The notes under the pieces were generated by a model. That model did no database searches and was not told where the DNA came from. It worked only from the letters and a program-made list of their open reading frames with translations. A program made the position numbers and the translations under genes. Shown here one piece after another: positions 46,056 to 56,085 of a stretch of 64,000 nt of DNA. The stretch is from contig NC_083868.1 in NCBI RefSeq assembly GCF_032452875.1, positions 120,850,312 through 120,914,311 on the forward strand, in the 5' to 3' direction. Every line of letters starts with the position of its first letter. Within the stretch, counting starts at the first letter, position 1. This DNA is from Bos javanicus (taxonomy: Eukaryota > Chordata > Mammalia > Artiodactyla > Bovidae).

Positions 46056-46380
46056 AGAAATGTTTTAATTAATATTGATATTAATAACATAGTAAAGAAA
46101 TAAAAATTGATGATAAGTAATAGGGATAAAGTGGTATGAAAAATAAAGCCAGTTTTAGAGTAGTCTATTTAGGTTAAATAGACTGGGTCACATTCCTGTT
46201 GTAGATATTACAATCTCTGAATATATTATCATTCAATAAACAGATAATTTAAATGAAATTTATCATAATATAGGGGGAAAAAACTTCAAGTTAAAAAATT
46301 CCATAACTAAACTCTGAAATCAAAAGCTTTTTTAGAGAATGTTTGACACTAATTGTATATATGTTATATTTGGTTACATA
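46056..46380. other. Unique AT-rich spacer
   Basis: Nothing recognised. Confidence 0.45.
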
Positions 46381-46555
46381 CTTAAAACTCAACGTTCAGA
46401 AAACTAAGATCATAGCATCTGTTCCCATCACTTCATGGCAAATAGATGGGGAAACAGTAGAAACAGTGACAGACTTTATTTTTTGGGGCTCCAAAATCGC
46501 TGCAGTTGGTGACCGAAGTGATGAAGTTAAAAGATGCTTGCTCCTTGGAAGATAA
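46381..46555 (+). pseudogene. BovB reverse transcriptase C-terminal fragment
   Basis: The frame 46343-46555 enters the element and reads VQKTKIIASVPITSWQIDGE, ETVTDFIFWGSKI and CLLLGR, then hits a stop where the other copies continue with LGRK. The catalytic YADD region and everything upstream are absent. Further stops occur downstream, so it is dead. Confidence 0.88.
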
Positions 46556-47070
46556 ATTATGACCAACATAGACAGCATATTAAAAAGCAGAGACATTACT
46601 TTGCCAACAAGGGTCCATCTAGTCAAGGCTATGGCTTCTCCAGTACTCATGTATGGATGTGAGAGTTGGACTATAAAGAAAGCTGAGTGCTAAAGAATTG
46701 ATTCTTTTGAACTGTGGTGTTGGAGAAGACTCTTGAGAGTCCCTTGGACTGCAAGGAGATTCAGTCAATCCTAAAGGAAATAAGTCCTGAATATTCATTG
46801 GAAGGACTGATGTTGAAGCTGAAACTCCAATACTTTGGCCACCTGATGAGAAGAACTAACTCATTGGAAAAGACCTAGATGCTGGAAAAGACTGAAGGTG
46901 GAAGGAGAAGGGGATGACTGAGGATGAGACGGTTGGATGGCATCACCGACTCAATGGACTTGAGTTTGAGTAAACTCCGGGAATTGGTGATGGACAGGGA
47001 AGCTTGGCGTGCTGCAGTCCATGGGGTCACAATGAGTTGGACACGACTGAGCAACCGAACTGAACTGAAC
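46381..47070 (+). mobile_element. BovB LINE, 5'-truncated, 690 bases
   Basis: Starts in the reverse transcriptase thumb region (CTTAAAACTCAACGTTCAG) and reaches the TGAACTGAAC tail at 47061-47070. A 5-base ACATA match at both ends is compatible with a target duplication but weak. Same orientation as the long copy at 56.2 kb. Confidence 0.94.
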
Positions 47071-47602
47071 ATATGTATATGTGTGTGTATATATGCTTAA
47101 ATGTATTTTTAGTTGTGAGTAAAAAACTCATCCTTAAAAATAGACCAACTCTTGAAAAAAATGTATAGCATAATAAAAATGAAAATTTTATTAATACCTG
47201 GAATAAGATTGCCTTATCTGTAAGAATTCTTTGCTTCTTGGAGGATATTCTTGTTGAATTGGAATTGGCCTATAAATAATCAGTATGATGGGCTTTTCAT
47301 TACTGTCAAGGTAGCATTTAGTCTTTAGATGTGTAGGTAATAGTACTGGCTACTGTGTGTACAGAAATTTAAAAAGCAGGCACATGCCATTTTTAAAGAA
47401 CAATCTCCCTCTAGCTCTTTGTGTTTATAAAGATAGATTTTAAAGAATATCCAGATTGCTATATATGAAATATGTGGCTCTTAATATATATATATCTCTG
47501 TATATCTACATCTATTCTTTAAAATCTAGATCATTAGATATCTAGATCTCTTTATATGATCCAGAAATATATCTACATCTCTGTTTACATAGATAGATAG
47601 AT
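47071..47602. other. AT-rich sequence grading into a GATA-type microsatellite
   Basis: A GT run lies near 47080-47090. An AT-rich stretch with inverted TCTAGAT words lies at 47475-47560. An AGAT run starts at about 47590 and is interrupted by the next SINE. Confidence 0.55.
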
Positions 47603-47811
47603 GAAAGTGAAAATGTTAGTCACTCAGTCATATCCAACTCTTTGCAGCCCCATGGACTGTAGCCCACGAGGCTCCTCTGTCCATGCGATTTCCCAGGCAA
47701 GAATACTGGTGTGGGTTGCCATTCCCTTCTCTAGGGGATCTTCTTGATCCAGGGATCAGGTTTCCTGCATTGCAGGCAGATTCTTTACAATCTGAGCCAC
47801 CAGGGAAGCCC
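47603..47811 (-). mobile_element. Bov-tA SINE inserted in an AGAT microsatellite
   Basis: Reverse-complement Bov-tA from GAAAGTGAAAATGTTAGTC to GAGCCACCAGGGAAGCCC. It is flanked on both sides by TAGATAGATAGAT (47590-47602 and 47812-47824). This is either a 13-base target duplication or two arms of one interrupted microsatellite. Confidence 0.93.
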
Positions 47812-47824
47812 TAGATAGATAGAT

Positions 47825-48479
47825 ATCCAGATATATATTCATACTTATCTATCATCTATTGATATAGAGACTATCAATCTGAATTATATGACTATGGATA
47901 TCAATATCTATATATTCTTTAAATCCATATGGATAGACATCTATACACTTATAGAATCAGGTGGTATATGTGTGTGCACACACAGTCTTATTTCAGCCTT
48001 CCTTCGCCTTCTCTCCACTGTGTTGCTGACAGTAATTCTTCTACCTCAGGACCAACACATGACCTCTGTGAGATACGCCTTCCCTCAGTTGGGGAGAGTT
48101 GCCAGACAGAGCAGCAATGTCAACTCTCTTCAGGGATGCTTCGTGCTTCTTCCCCTTGGTGCTTTTCCCGCTTTCCCCTTTCCATGACCTCTCCGTTGCT
48201 CTCCTCCTATCCTTTCACTTTGACCCTATTTATGGGTGAGGGAGTGTTCAGTTCTGCATGTTTCCTGCCTCTAATCCTTTTCAACTGTTTTATTAGTAAG
48301 TCAGTGGTTAGGAGGTAGCACACACACACGGGTGTGACTCCTCCTGATCCACCTCTTCCACTCCCTTTCCAAGCTGTACAGGTTGAGAACTTGGTTAGTA
48401 GCAGTCAGGCCTGCCCTCTGTGTATTGTGACTGTTGGGTGGAACAATAGAACCTCATACAACTGCGTGGTCATCTCGGT
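47825..48479. other. Unique sequence
   Basis: AT-rich to about 47990, then a more GC-balanced pyrimidine-rich stretch (47990-48420). Two overlapping plus frames (47888-48187 and 47929-48318) have no recognisable domain. Confidence 0.45.
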
Positions 48480-48665
48480 AACATGCTGAACACTTTAGAA
48501 CATTATCTCTATTTAGGTACCTAATTCTGTATGTAGGTATCATTTTCTTATTTTTATAGATGAGAAATCTGAGGTTTACAGAAATTGGTAATGTGGTGGT
48601 GGTGTTGGGAGGGGCCCTTGGGTTTGAACCTTCGTCTGTGTAACTCCAGAGGCCATAGCTGTAAC
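48480..48665 (-). repeat. MIR element
   Basis: GCTGAACACTTTAGAACATT and TATTTTTATAGATGAGAAAT are followed by CTGAGGTTTACAGAAATTGG. GGGTTTGAACCTTCGTCTG then completes the reverse MIR order. Confidence 0.72.
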
Positions 48666-50139
48666 AGCTAGGCTTATTGCTTCAATTTTGTTTTATTTGA
48701 AAGTCTATGTTTTTCCCACATAATAACTTAATGACATCAGGATAGGTGAAATATGCAACTTTAGCTTATGAGAAACAGATGTTTGAGGTACATGACCAAC
48801 TGTCGACTGGAAGACTCATTTTCCTCCGCATTTTTCTTCAGTGAGATATCATTTGGGAAAAAAAAAAAACAACTTTCTCATTTTGTTTTAGTTGAGAACA
48901 TTTTAAAGATTTGAAAGACAGAACATGCTTGTAACAAATGACTTATAATAGAGAAAGCAACTAGTTTTTAGAAAATTCAGGTTGCAAATTAGCAGTAATA
49001 ATGGGGATAATAATGATCCAGTGCCTTTCTTCTGAGCAGACCCAGATGCTTTATAAGATGTGAGGGTAAACATCATTTTACTCCCACCCCAAGCAGAGCA
49101 GTCAAAGTGACAGTGTACAGCTTGCTGGCGCCGTGCTCTCTACCGGGCCCCGGAATATTTGAGAGCTTTGTATTGCAGATGTCAAAACCGATTTAATAAT
49201 TAATCATTCAGGGAATAAAAATCTAGGTTCTTGTTCTGCATTTAGAAAAACACTAATTGAATACATAACCATAAAGTTTTTTGTTTTCACTTACCTGGTC
49301 TCTGCAGAAATGAAAATCTAGAGTTCTATTTGTTAAAAGCTGTAGAAATGCATGTACACAGCAGTTTAATTTGAATTAATATGGGTGTAATAATATGTGC
49401 ATGATTAAGGGTAGGAATTTTTATTACGGGAATAAATCTCCTAGTTTTTAGACAAAAAGAGTTTTGTTTCAGGAACTGTTTAAATTTGGTTTCTTCCCTA
49501 GTGCTTTCTGACTGGTGCTTCTGAATGAAAATAATGACTAATTAGTGTGAAATCCTGTTTGAATGATAGGATTTCTGGGAAAAGAATTATCAAATTATTT
49601 TACATATCCTAGTCGTTTGTAAATTGTTGTGTATGATTCCCTCAGAGGGATTAATTTTCTCAGCAATTCATTATAAAACATTTGGACAAGTTTTTACTCT
49701 AATCTTTGGGATGACTTGTAGGCCTATCATGGTTTTTGCCATAAGTCAGAATGTGCTTATGAGAACGTCTTAAAGGCTCATGGGAAGCCAGGTCCCACCC
49801 TGGGGTGGAGGGAGCTTTGAAGCCACATCTACATGCAGGTGACTCCAGACCACACAGGAAATTCTCAGGGATCTGACAGTGTCACGGAAGCAGCCCAAAC
49901 TATAGCAGGGCCTTCTCTTCCCTGTAACCCTATATTCTTTCCTATTCATTCTCAGCTTTTGAAATCTTTTGTATAAATAGGATTTATGAAAGCCATTTAT
50001 TCAAACCCTAATCTAATACCCAGATTTCTCTATCTCTTCTGGAGGCTGAGTTAGCTTTCCTCATAGCTGTAAGAAAAATATTCCTGGTTTCTCCATACTG
50101 GAATCACATCACTTCATGTGTAAATAAGAGGCAGTCAGG
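48666..50139. other. Unique sequence with a candidate conserved core
   Basis: An A tract lies at about 48859-48870. Otherwise repeat-free, with a small GC-rich patch at 49125-49165. See the entry for 49080-49720. Confidence 0.45.
49080..49720. promoter_or_regulatory. Candidate conserved non-coding element
   Basis: A short CpG-containing patch (GGCGCCGTGC and ACCGGGCCCCGG near 49127-49154) leads into 500 bases of repeat-free AT-rich sequence. That part holds many TAATTA- and ATTAAT-type words (for example near 49198, 49372 and 49540). The texture resembles the block at 3.3 kb. This is an inference only. Confidence 0.28.
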
Positions 50140-50290
50140 TGAGCTGGAAAAAGCAACAGCCTGGACTTAAAAACAGCTGGATTCTAGTTTGGCCATTCTC
50201 TTAGCTAGTCCTAGCCTAGTGATCTTGAACAAGTCATTGGACACAATTCAGTGATGTCTCTGTTCTCTCTTTGTGAAACAGAATTTCAGA
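50140..50290 (+). repeat. MIR fragment
   Basis: GCCTGGACTTAAAAACAGCT, GGATTCTAGTTTGGCCATTC and GTGATCTTGAACAAGTCATT match the MIR 5' half. The 3' half is lost. Confidence 0.65.
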
Positions 50291-50400
50291 ACTGGAAGAA
50301 ATCTTGGATTAGAGCAAGGAACAGAAATTCAAGTGTCTAGATTGAGGAATTATAGGTAATGTATGAAATGGGCCTGATGTCAGATAATAGAAAGTGATGA

Positions 50401-50522
50401 GGAGGACTTCCCTGACGGTCCAGTGGTTAAGACTCTGAGCTTCCAAAGCAGGGTGGTGAGGATTTGATCCCTGGTCCAAGCACTAAGATCTCACATACCA
50501 CAAGGCCAAAAAAATTTTAAAA
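50401..50522 (+). mobile_element. CHR-type SINE
   Basis: GGACTTCCCTGACGGTCCAG, GTTAAGACTCTGAGC, GATTTGATCCCTGG (B box) and CACAAGGCCAAAAAAATTT. A perfect 10-base duplication, AAAGTGATGA at 50391-50400 and 50523-50532, bounds it. Confidence 0.93.
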
Positions 50523-50640
50523 AAAGTGATGACGATATGATTTACTAGCGATCCAGTGCCCAGTCTAGTGGGGGGCAGCAGCTCATGGCTGATTGTTGTC
50601 ATGAGAGACTCTGCCCAGACTTGACCTTTATATGTTTTAG

Positions 50641-50862
50641 GTGTGCTAAGTCGCTTCAGTCATGTCTAACTCTTTGTGACCCTGTGGACTGTAGCCCACC
50701 ATACTCCTCTGTCCATGAGATTTCCCAGGAAAGAATACTGGAGTGTGTTGCCATGCCCTCCTCCAGGGGATCTTCCAGACCCAGGGATCAAACCCACGTC
50801 TCTTATGTCTTCTGCGTTGGCAAACGGGTTCTTTACCAGTAGCGCCACCTGGGAAGCCCCAC
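50641..50862 (-). mobile_element. Bov-tA SINE
   Basis: Reverse complement from GTGTGCTAAGTCGCTTCAG to the head end ACCAGTAGCGCCACCTGGGAA. It is the same subfamily as the plus copy at 7396, with the CTAAG 3' end and the GGCGCTA head variant. It carries the CTCF-like word at 50840-50853. Confidence 0.93.
50840..50853 (-). promoter_or_regulatory. CTCF-like core motif inside the Bov-tA head
   Basis: Reading the minus strand gives CCCAGGTGGCGCTA, 12 of 14 to the ACCAGGGGGCGCTA form of the CTCF core and with its CpG intact. It lies in opposite orientation to the motif at 7401, so the two point towards each other. Binding is not shown by sequence. Confidence 0.42.
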
Positions 50863-51494
50863 AGAAGACCATAAATCCAGATTTATTGTGAAATCCTCTG
50901 ATGTCCAAGTGTTCTTAAATATTTGAAAAAATAAAAACACCTCACATATCTACCAGGGGGACTTGGTATGCAGGTGGTCACTTAGTGATCCCTAGTAAGG
51001 GGTCTAGGGAGTCCCCACAGCTGCCTTTAGCTGCGGGATGAGTCCCCCTTGAGATAGGCACTGGGTGCAGACTGCTTCATGGTCATGGAGAGGGCTGCTA
51101 AGGATATTTGTTGTTTTTCTTCGCCTACTTTGTAGGAGATTTAAATTTTGAGTCATGGGTTGCATCGGAACTAGAGTAGATATACCAGCAGAGAAGGATT
51201 TCCAGGACCACATTCTCTACTGAAATTCTGTGCATGTTTTTCTGGTTTAGTAGCATATCCAACAAAAGAACAAACAGCAAAGGCAGTGTGCTGAATGACT
51301 AGTGTTCAAATTGTTCCATTGCCTGACGGGGCTGTACTGAAAAGAGAACTATCTCCATAGGAGGCAGGTGAAGTTTGATACCCCTGTATATTAGCTGGCA
51401 AAAATCTCTTTAAGAAATCAATTTAAATATATTTCAGAGCAGGCCTTTAGAAAATCTCTGTCTTACATGCAAAGAGGCAGTAGAACAGTGTCTT
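50863..51494. other. Unique sequence
   Basis: Moderate GC with no repeat. A 69-codon minus frame at 51004-51213 has no domain. Confidence 0.45.
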
Positions 51495-51596
51495 GAAGAG
51501 TTCTACTTAGAGATGGTAACCTCTCTCAGCCTCAGTTTCTTCATCTGTAAAATGAACATTAGAACAGCAATTTTTAAGCTGAAGTATAGTTAATTT

Positions 51597-51831
51597 TGGG
51601 CTTCCCAATTGGCACTAGTGCTAAAGAAGCCATCTGCCAATGCCGGAGACCTAAGAGATGCGATTTCTATCCCTGGGTTGGGAGGATCCCCTGGAGGAGG
51701 GCATGGCAACTGACTCCAGTGTTCTTGCCTGGAGAATTCCATGGACAGAGGAGCCTGGTGTGCTATGGTCCATGGGGTCGCAAAGAGTAGGACACGACTG
51801 AAGTGACTTAGCATGCATAGTTAATGCATGC
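51597..51831 (+). mobile_element. Bov-tA SINE inside the L1
   Basis: Head GGGCTTCCCAATTGGCACTA, body with GGAGGAGGGCATGGCAACTG and GGACACGACTGAAGTGACTT, ending in GCATGC. An 11-base duplication, ATAGTTAATTT at 51586-51596 and 51832-51842, flanks it. A 15-base unit (GCATGCATAGTTAAT) is itself doubled at 51811-51840, so the downstream copy of the target appears partly twice. Confidence 0.93.
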
Positions 51832-51882
51832 ATAGTTAATTTACGATGTGCTGTTTCAAGTATATGGCAAAGCGATTCAGTT

Positions 51883-51930
51883 CCACACACTCATACACAC
51901 ACACACACATACACACACACACACACACAT
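51883..51930. repeat. CA-rich microsatellite
   Basis: An interrupted (CA)n with TCATA and CATA breaks lies within the L1 and is probably length-variable. Confidence 0.9.
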
Positions 51931-52033
51931 ATTTTTTTCAGATTCTTTTCCATTATAGGTTATCACAAGATACTGAGTCTATTTCCCTGTGCTATACAGT
52001 AGATATTTGCTGTTTACTTATTTTATATATAAT

Positions 52034-52309
52034 AGTGTGTCAATGGCACCCTACTCCAGTACTCTTGCCTGGAAAATCCCATGGACGGAGGAGCCTGGAA
52101 GGCTGGAGTCCATGGGGTCACTGAGCGTCGGACAAGACTGAGTGACTTCACTTTCACTTTTCACTTTCATGCATTGGAGAAGGAAATGGCAACCCACTCC
52201 AGTGTTCTTGCCTGGAGAATCCAGGGACGGGGGAGCCTGTTGGGCTGCCGTCTATGGGGTCGCACAGAGTCGGACATGACTGAAGTGACTTTGCAGCAGT
52301 AGCAATGTG
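52034..52309 (+). mobile_element. BOV-A2 dimeric SINE inside the L1
   Basis: Two BovA monomers with the CACTTTCACTTTTCACTTTC linker and a GCAGCAGTAGC tail. The AT-rich target TATATATAAT recurs at 52024-52033 and 52310-52319. Low complexity makes the exact ends uncertain by a few bases. Confidence 0.92.
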
Positions 52310-53078
52310 TATATATAATCCCAAACCCCTAATTTATCTCTTCCCCACCCACCAATATCCCCACTGGTAACTATAAGTTTGTTTTCTATGTCTGAGCCTA
52401 TTTCTGTTTTGTAAATGAGCTTGTTTGTAGTTTTTCTAGATTCCACATATAAGTGATATCCCATGATATTTGTCTTTTTCTGTCTTGCTTACTTCACTTA
52501 GGATGATAATCTCTAGATCCACCCATGTTGCTACAAATGACATTATTTCATTCTTTTTTATGGCTAATATTCCACTGTATATATGTACCATATCTTTACC
52601 CATTCATCTGTCAATGGATATATAAGTTGTTTCCATGTCTTGGCTCTTGTAAGTAGTGCTGCTGTGTGAACATTGGAATGCATGCATCTGTTTGAATTAT
52701 AGTTTTTTCTGCATCTATGCCCAGGAGTTGGATCACAGGATTGTATGGTAACTCTATTTTTAGTTTTTTAAGGAACCTCTACACTGTTCTTCATAGTGAC
52801 TGCACCAGTTTTTTTATTCCCACCATCACTGTAGGAGGGTTCCTTTTTCTCCATATAATAGCAATATTAATACCTATATTCCTAGAGTTATTGTGAGGAT
52901 ATGATAAATCAGATAGTACATGAAAAATTCTTTGAAAAGTGCCTGCTGCCTGAGCACTAAACAAGCCATTATTTTACCTGCTCCCTACACCATTTCAGAC
53001 TTAGTTCCACTTGTCAAGACTGAGGTAGTAATAGTAAATAAGTATTGCTCTGGGTAGATTTTTCAAAAATATATCGAG

Positions 53079-53360
53079 GGCTTCCCTGGGCACTCAGTGG
53101 TTAAGAATCCACCTGCCAATGTAGGAGACAAGGGTTCGATCTGATCTGGGCAGATCTCACATGCTGCGGAGAAATTAGGCCCAGGCACCACAAGTCTAGC
53201 TTGTGCTCTAGAGCTTGGGAGCTGCAACTCCTGAGCTCACACGTCCTGGAGCCCTGCTCGACGATAAGAGAAGTCACCACAGTGAGAAGCCCACGCACCA
53301 CCACTACAGAGTAGCCCCTCAAAATAAATAACGAAATAAAATAAATAAATAAAAAAGTTT
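53079..53360 (+). mobile_element. Long CHR-type SINE
   Basis: Head AGGGCTTCCCTGGGCACTCA, GTGGTTAAGAATCCACCTGC and a B-box-like GGGTTCGATCTG near 53133. The long body (GGCACCACAAGTCTAGCTTG, CACACGTCCTGGAGCCC, GAGAAGCCCACGCACC) ends in an AAATAAATAAATAAA tail. Confidence 0.9.
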
Positions 53361-53514
53361 AAAAAACCTACATCTCTATTCTATTACAAAATATATTGAG
53401 AACATATACATGTATATGCATTATGACTAGCATAAATTGATCAATATCTATAAATGATTAGCAAATTAGTAAGTTGGACTGTGTTAACATTGTTGTTTCC
53501 TCCCTGGTGCTTTG

Positions 53515-53827
53515 TGGGTTTGTTTTTTATTTTTAACTTTTTAGCTGTGCTGGGTCTTCATTGCTGTGCAGGTTTTTCTCTAGTTGTGGTGAGTGAGTGG
53601 GGGGTTGTGCTGCGCTCTAGTTGCAGTGAGTGCGGGCTACTTTCCAGCTGCGGTGCTCAGGCTCGTCATCATGGTGGCTTCTCTTGTTGCTGAATATGAG
53701 TTCTAGGCTTGCAGGCTCAGTGGTTGTGTCTCATGGGGTTACTTGCCCCGCAGCGCATGGAATCTTCCTGGAGCAGAGAACCAGTGTCCCCTGCAAACTC
53801 TTAACCACTGGACCACTAGGGAAGTCT
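53515..53827 (-). mobile_element. Long CHR-type SINE, inverted relative to its neighbour
   Basis: Reverse complement: a T-rich tail, then GGTCTTCATTGCTGTGCAGG, TCTCTAGTTGTGGTGAGTG, GGAGCAGAGAACCAGTG and the head TAACCACTGGACCACTAGGG. A 7-base duplication, TGCTTTG at 53508-53514 and 53828-53834, flanks it. It faces the plus copy at 53079-53360, tail to tail. Confidence 0.9.
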
Positions 53828-53834
53828 TGCTTTG

Positions 53835-55254
53835 CATGTTTAAACTGAATAGTGTTGTCAGTATTATCAAATGCCTGCTGATTATACTACATTAATATTT
53901 TCCCTAACTAGGCAATATACTGACATTTAAAAAATATTTAATGTTACAAGTGCCCATAATTAGTAGAGCAAAGTTCAGTTAAATAGTGAAATTATTAGGT
54001 TAAAACTTAAATGTCAGTAGAGGCACAATCTCCTAATTTGGGGCAATTATCTGGTTCATTGCCTTTGCTCTGACATATATGTCATGATATACATACAAGG
54101 TAGGGCTTAGAGAAGACAATTTAATTAGTTTTTTTTTTCATTTACACTTTATTGCAACTCCTAGTAGTGAAAAAATTAGGCTGATGAACCAGTTGCTCTG
54201 CATCTGAATTACCAAAACATAAAAGCATGATGAAATGTTTTAACGAAACATGGTATTTGTTTTAGAAGAGCAAATGAAGACTATTTGTTACATAGAAGAT
54301 GTGCCAGCATTGTTAATTTTAACTTTCATAAATGTAGTAATCACATTGAAGTATTTAACATGGTAAAGTCAGAAGCTATAAATTGTATTGACTCTAATTT
54401 TGAAATTTCAATAGTTTGACTATCCTTCTATGAATGGAAACACTATAGAGTAGTTTTTAAGTAATTTTAGTGGTTTCTGCAAATATGGATTCAATTACTT
54501 CTAAATTATGCATCAAGAATTTTGAATACCGTTCAGTGTGTAATCAACTTTTTGGTTATAAAGACTATTTCTTCATCCTTTGAAAGCACAAAAACTAAAC
54601 AATAATCCATGATTTTTCTGTTTATTAATTTAGGTTTTTGTTTAAAAATAAGCCATTCTTAGAAACATAACTGAATAGTAAGAAGCAGATATAATTACAT
54701 ACACGCCATTTAATTCTTATTTTCGTTTAATACTGCGAGGATTTGAAACGATTGCTTCTCTTCATGAGCATCTTTCTGTAAATGTGGTAACCTAATATAT
54801 TTATACTTTAACCAAGTAAAAATGAATAAATCTACTTTTGAAATAACATTAAGGCAATGATTAGTTGAGCATAATTTAATTTGTATTTTACATTTTGTAG
54901 TTTTTTCATCAATTATGTATTTCCGGTAATATAATTTATAGTTTGAGAGAAGAGTAAATTAGAAGGGAAGGGACCATATGAACTGGGAATGAGACCACAT
55001 TTATTTCACATGTATGTGATGAACATATGTATATTTGGCAAAAAAAAGATGGCTTGGAAATCAAGTTCTTTGGAAATGTTTGTCAGTGTTTGAGATTGCT
55101 GATCTGTGTCAAAAGGTACTAAGACTATGTTGATAATGGAATATTTTGAGAAAGTGATCTTACTGTAAACTGGCTTATCCTATGCTACCTATAAAATATG
55201 AGTTTGTCAAGAATTCAGTGCTTTTGCTGAACTGCTGTCTCTGTGAAGGTAGCA
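53835..55254. other. Unique AT-rich sequence
   Basis: No repeat or gene recognised in 1.4 kb. Confidence 0.45.
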
Positions 55255-55915
55255 ATCACCTGGTTCCTTACCTTGGCCCACCAGCCCTGCATGTGGGATC
55301 ATCCCTTTCTCACGAGCCTCACCTTCTGCCCGTCTGCTTGCTAACAGCATTCCAGCTGCAATGACCTCCTTCAGCTCCTGAAACTCACCCTGCTCCTTTC
55401 TCTGTCAGAGACTTACCTAACCGTCATCTTAGTTCAACTTGACCATAAGATTTGTTTCCCAGGCATGTGGCTGTTATCATTCTGCTGCTAAGTTGCTTCA
55501 GTCATGTCCGACTATGTGCGACCCCATAGACGGCAGCCCACCAGGCTCCCCTGTCCCTGAGATTCTCCAGGCAAGAACACTGGAGTGGGTTACCGTTTCC
55601 TTCTCCAATGCATGAAAGTGAAAAGTGAAAGTGAAGTCGCTCAGTCATGTCTGACTCTTAGCGACTCCATGGACTGCAGCCTACCAGGCTCCTCTGCCCA
55701 TGGAATTTTCCAGGCAAGAGTACTAGAGGGGGGTGCTGTTGTCTTCTCTGGGCTGTTATCATAATTGCCTACTTACCTTGTAGGAAAGTGAGCGTGGTGA
55801 AGACAGAAGGCAAGTTTTCCTTCTTCATGGCTCTGCCTCACTGCTAGGCATAGTATCCTGCCTGCAGCAGGAGAACAGTGTATGTTTGTTGAATTCCCCA
55901 GCATTTAACCCACTG
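55255..55915 (+). repeat. L2 LINE 3' end, split by BOV-A2
   Basis: Left arm 55255-55480 (CCAGCTGCAATGACCTCCTT, CCTGCTCCTTTCTCTGTCAG). Right arm 55763-55915 (CCTTGTAGGAAAGTGAGCG, GGCTCTGCCTCACTGCTAGG, GTATGTTTGTTGAATTCCCC) follows the L2 3' order to its typical end. Confidence 0.6.
55481..55750 (-). mobile_element. BOV-A2 dimeric SINE inside L2
   Basis: Reverse complement with TGCTGCTAAGTTGCTTCAG at its tail side and the GAAAGTGAAAAGTGAAAGTG linker. A perfect 12-base duplication, GGCTGTTATCAT at 55469-55480 and 55751-55762, fixes the ends. Confidence 0.95.
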
Positions 55916-56022
55916 AATGCTTGAAAAATCATATACTAAAGTTGTTACTAAGCCAATATATTGTTTTCAACAGATTTTCCAGCTCTAAAATCCAAATCCA
56001 AACTGTTTTATATAATGTGTGC

Positions 56023-56085
56023 TGCTGCTGCTGCTAAGTCGCTTCAGTCGTGTCCGACTCTGTGTGACCCCATAGATGGCAGCCC
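56023..56085 (-). mobile_element. Very short BovA insertion (63 bases) with target duplication
   Basis: A TGCTGCTGCTGCTAAGTCGC tail side, then CAGTCGTGTCCGACTCTGTG and CCCATAGATGGCAGCC, all reverse complement. The duplication ATAATGTGTGC lies at 56012-56022 and 56086-56096. It is a severely 5'-truncated, genuine retroinsertion with intact CpGs, so it is probably young. Confidence 0.92.

Larger units (their letters stand above)
51572..52856 (-). mobile_element. Artiodactyl L1 LINE, 5'-truncated 3' end, carrying two SINEs
   Basis: Reverse-complement L1 in three pieces: 51572-51596 (AGCTGAAGTATAGTTAATTT), 51832-52033 (TTCCCTGTGCTATACAGTAG) and about 52310-52856. The last includes TCCACATATAAGTGATATCC, TATTCCACTGTATATATGTA, GCCCAGGAGTTGGATCACAG and GTAGGAGGGTTCCTTTTTCT. 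A CA-rich microsatellite (51883-51930) has grown inside it. Only non-coding and terminal sequence is present. Confidence 0.9.
51495..52975 (+). repeat. MIR element split by an L1 insertion
   Basis: The left arm, 51495-51571, holds CTCTCTCAGCCTCAGTTTCT and TCATCTGTAAAATGAACATT. The right arm, about 52857-52975, resumes with AATACCTATATTCCTAGAG, TTATTGTGAGGATATGATAA and a CTGAGCACTAAACAAGCC end. Read together they make one MIR in the correct order. The L1 lies between, with AACAGCAAT (51563-51571) and AATAGCAAT (52857-52865) as its duplicated target. Confidence 0.68.

Noticed and set aside
47888..48318. Two overlapping plus frames of 99 and 129 codons as a possible exon.
   Set aside because: They use different frames of the same pyrimidine-rich stretch and neither shows a domain or a convincing splice context.
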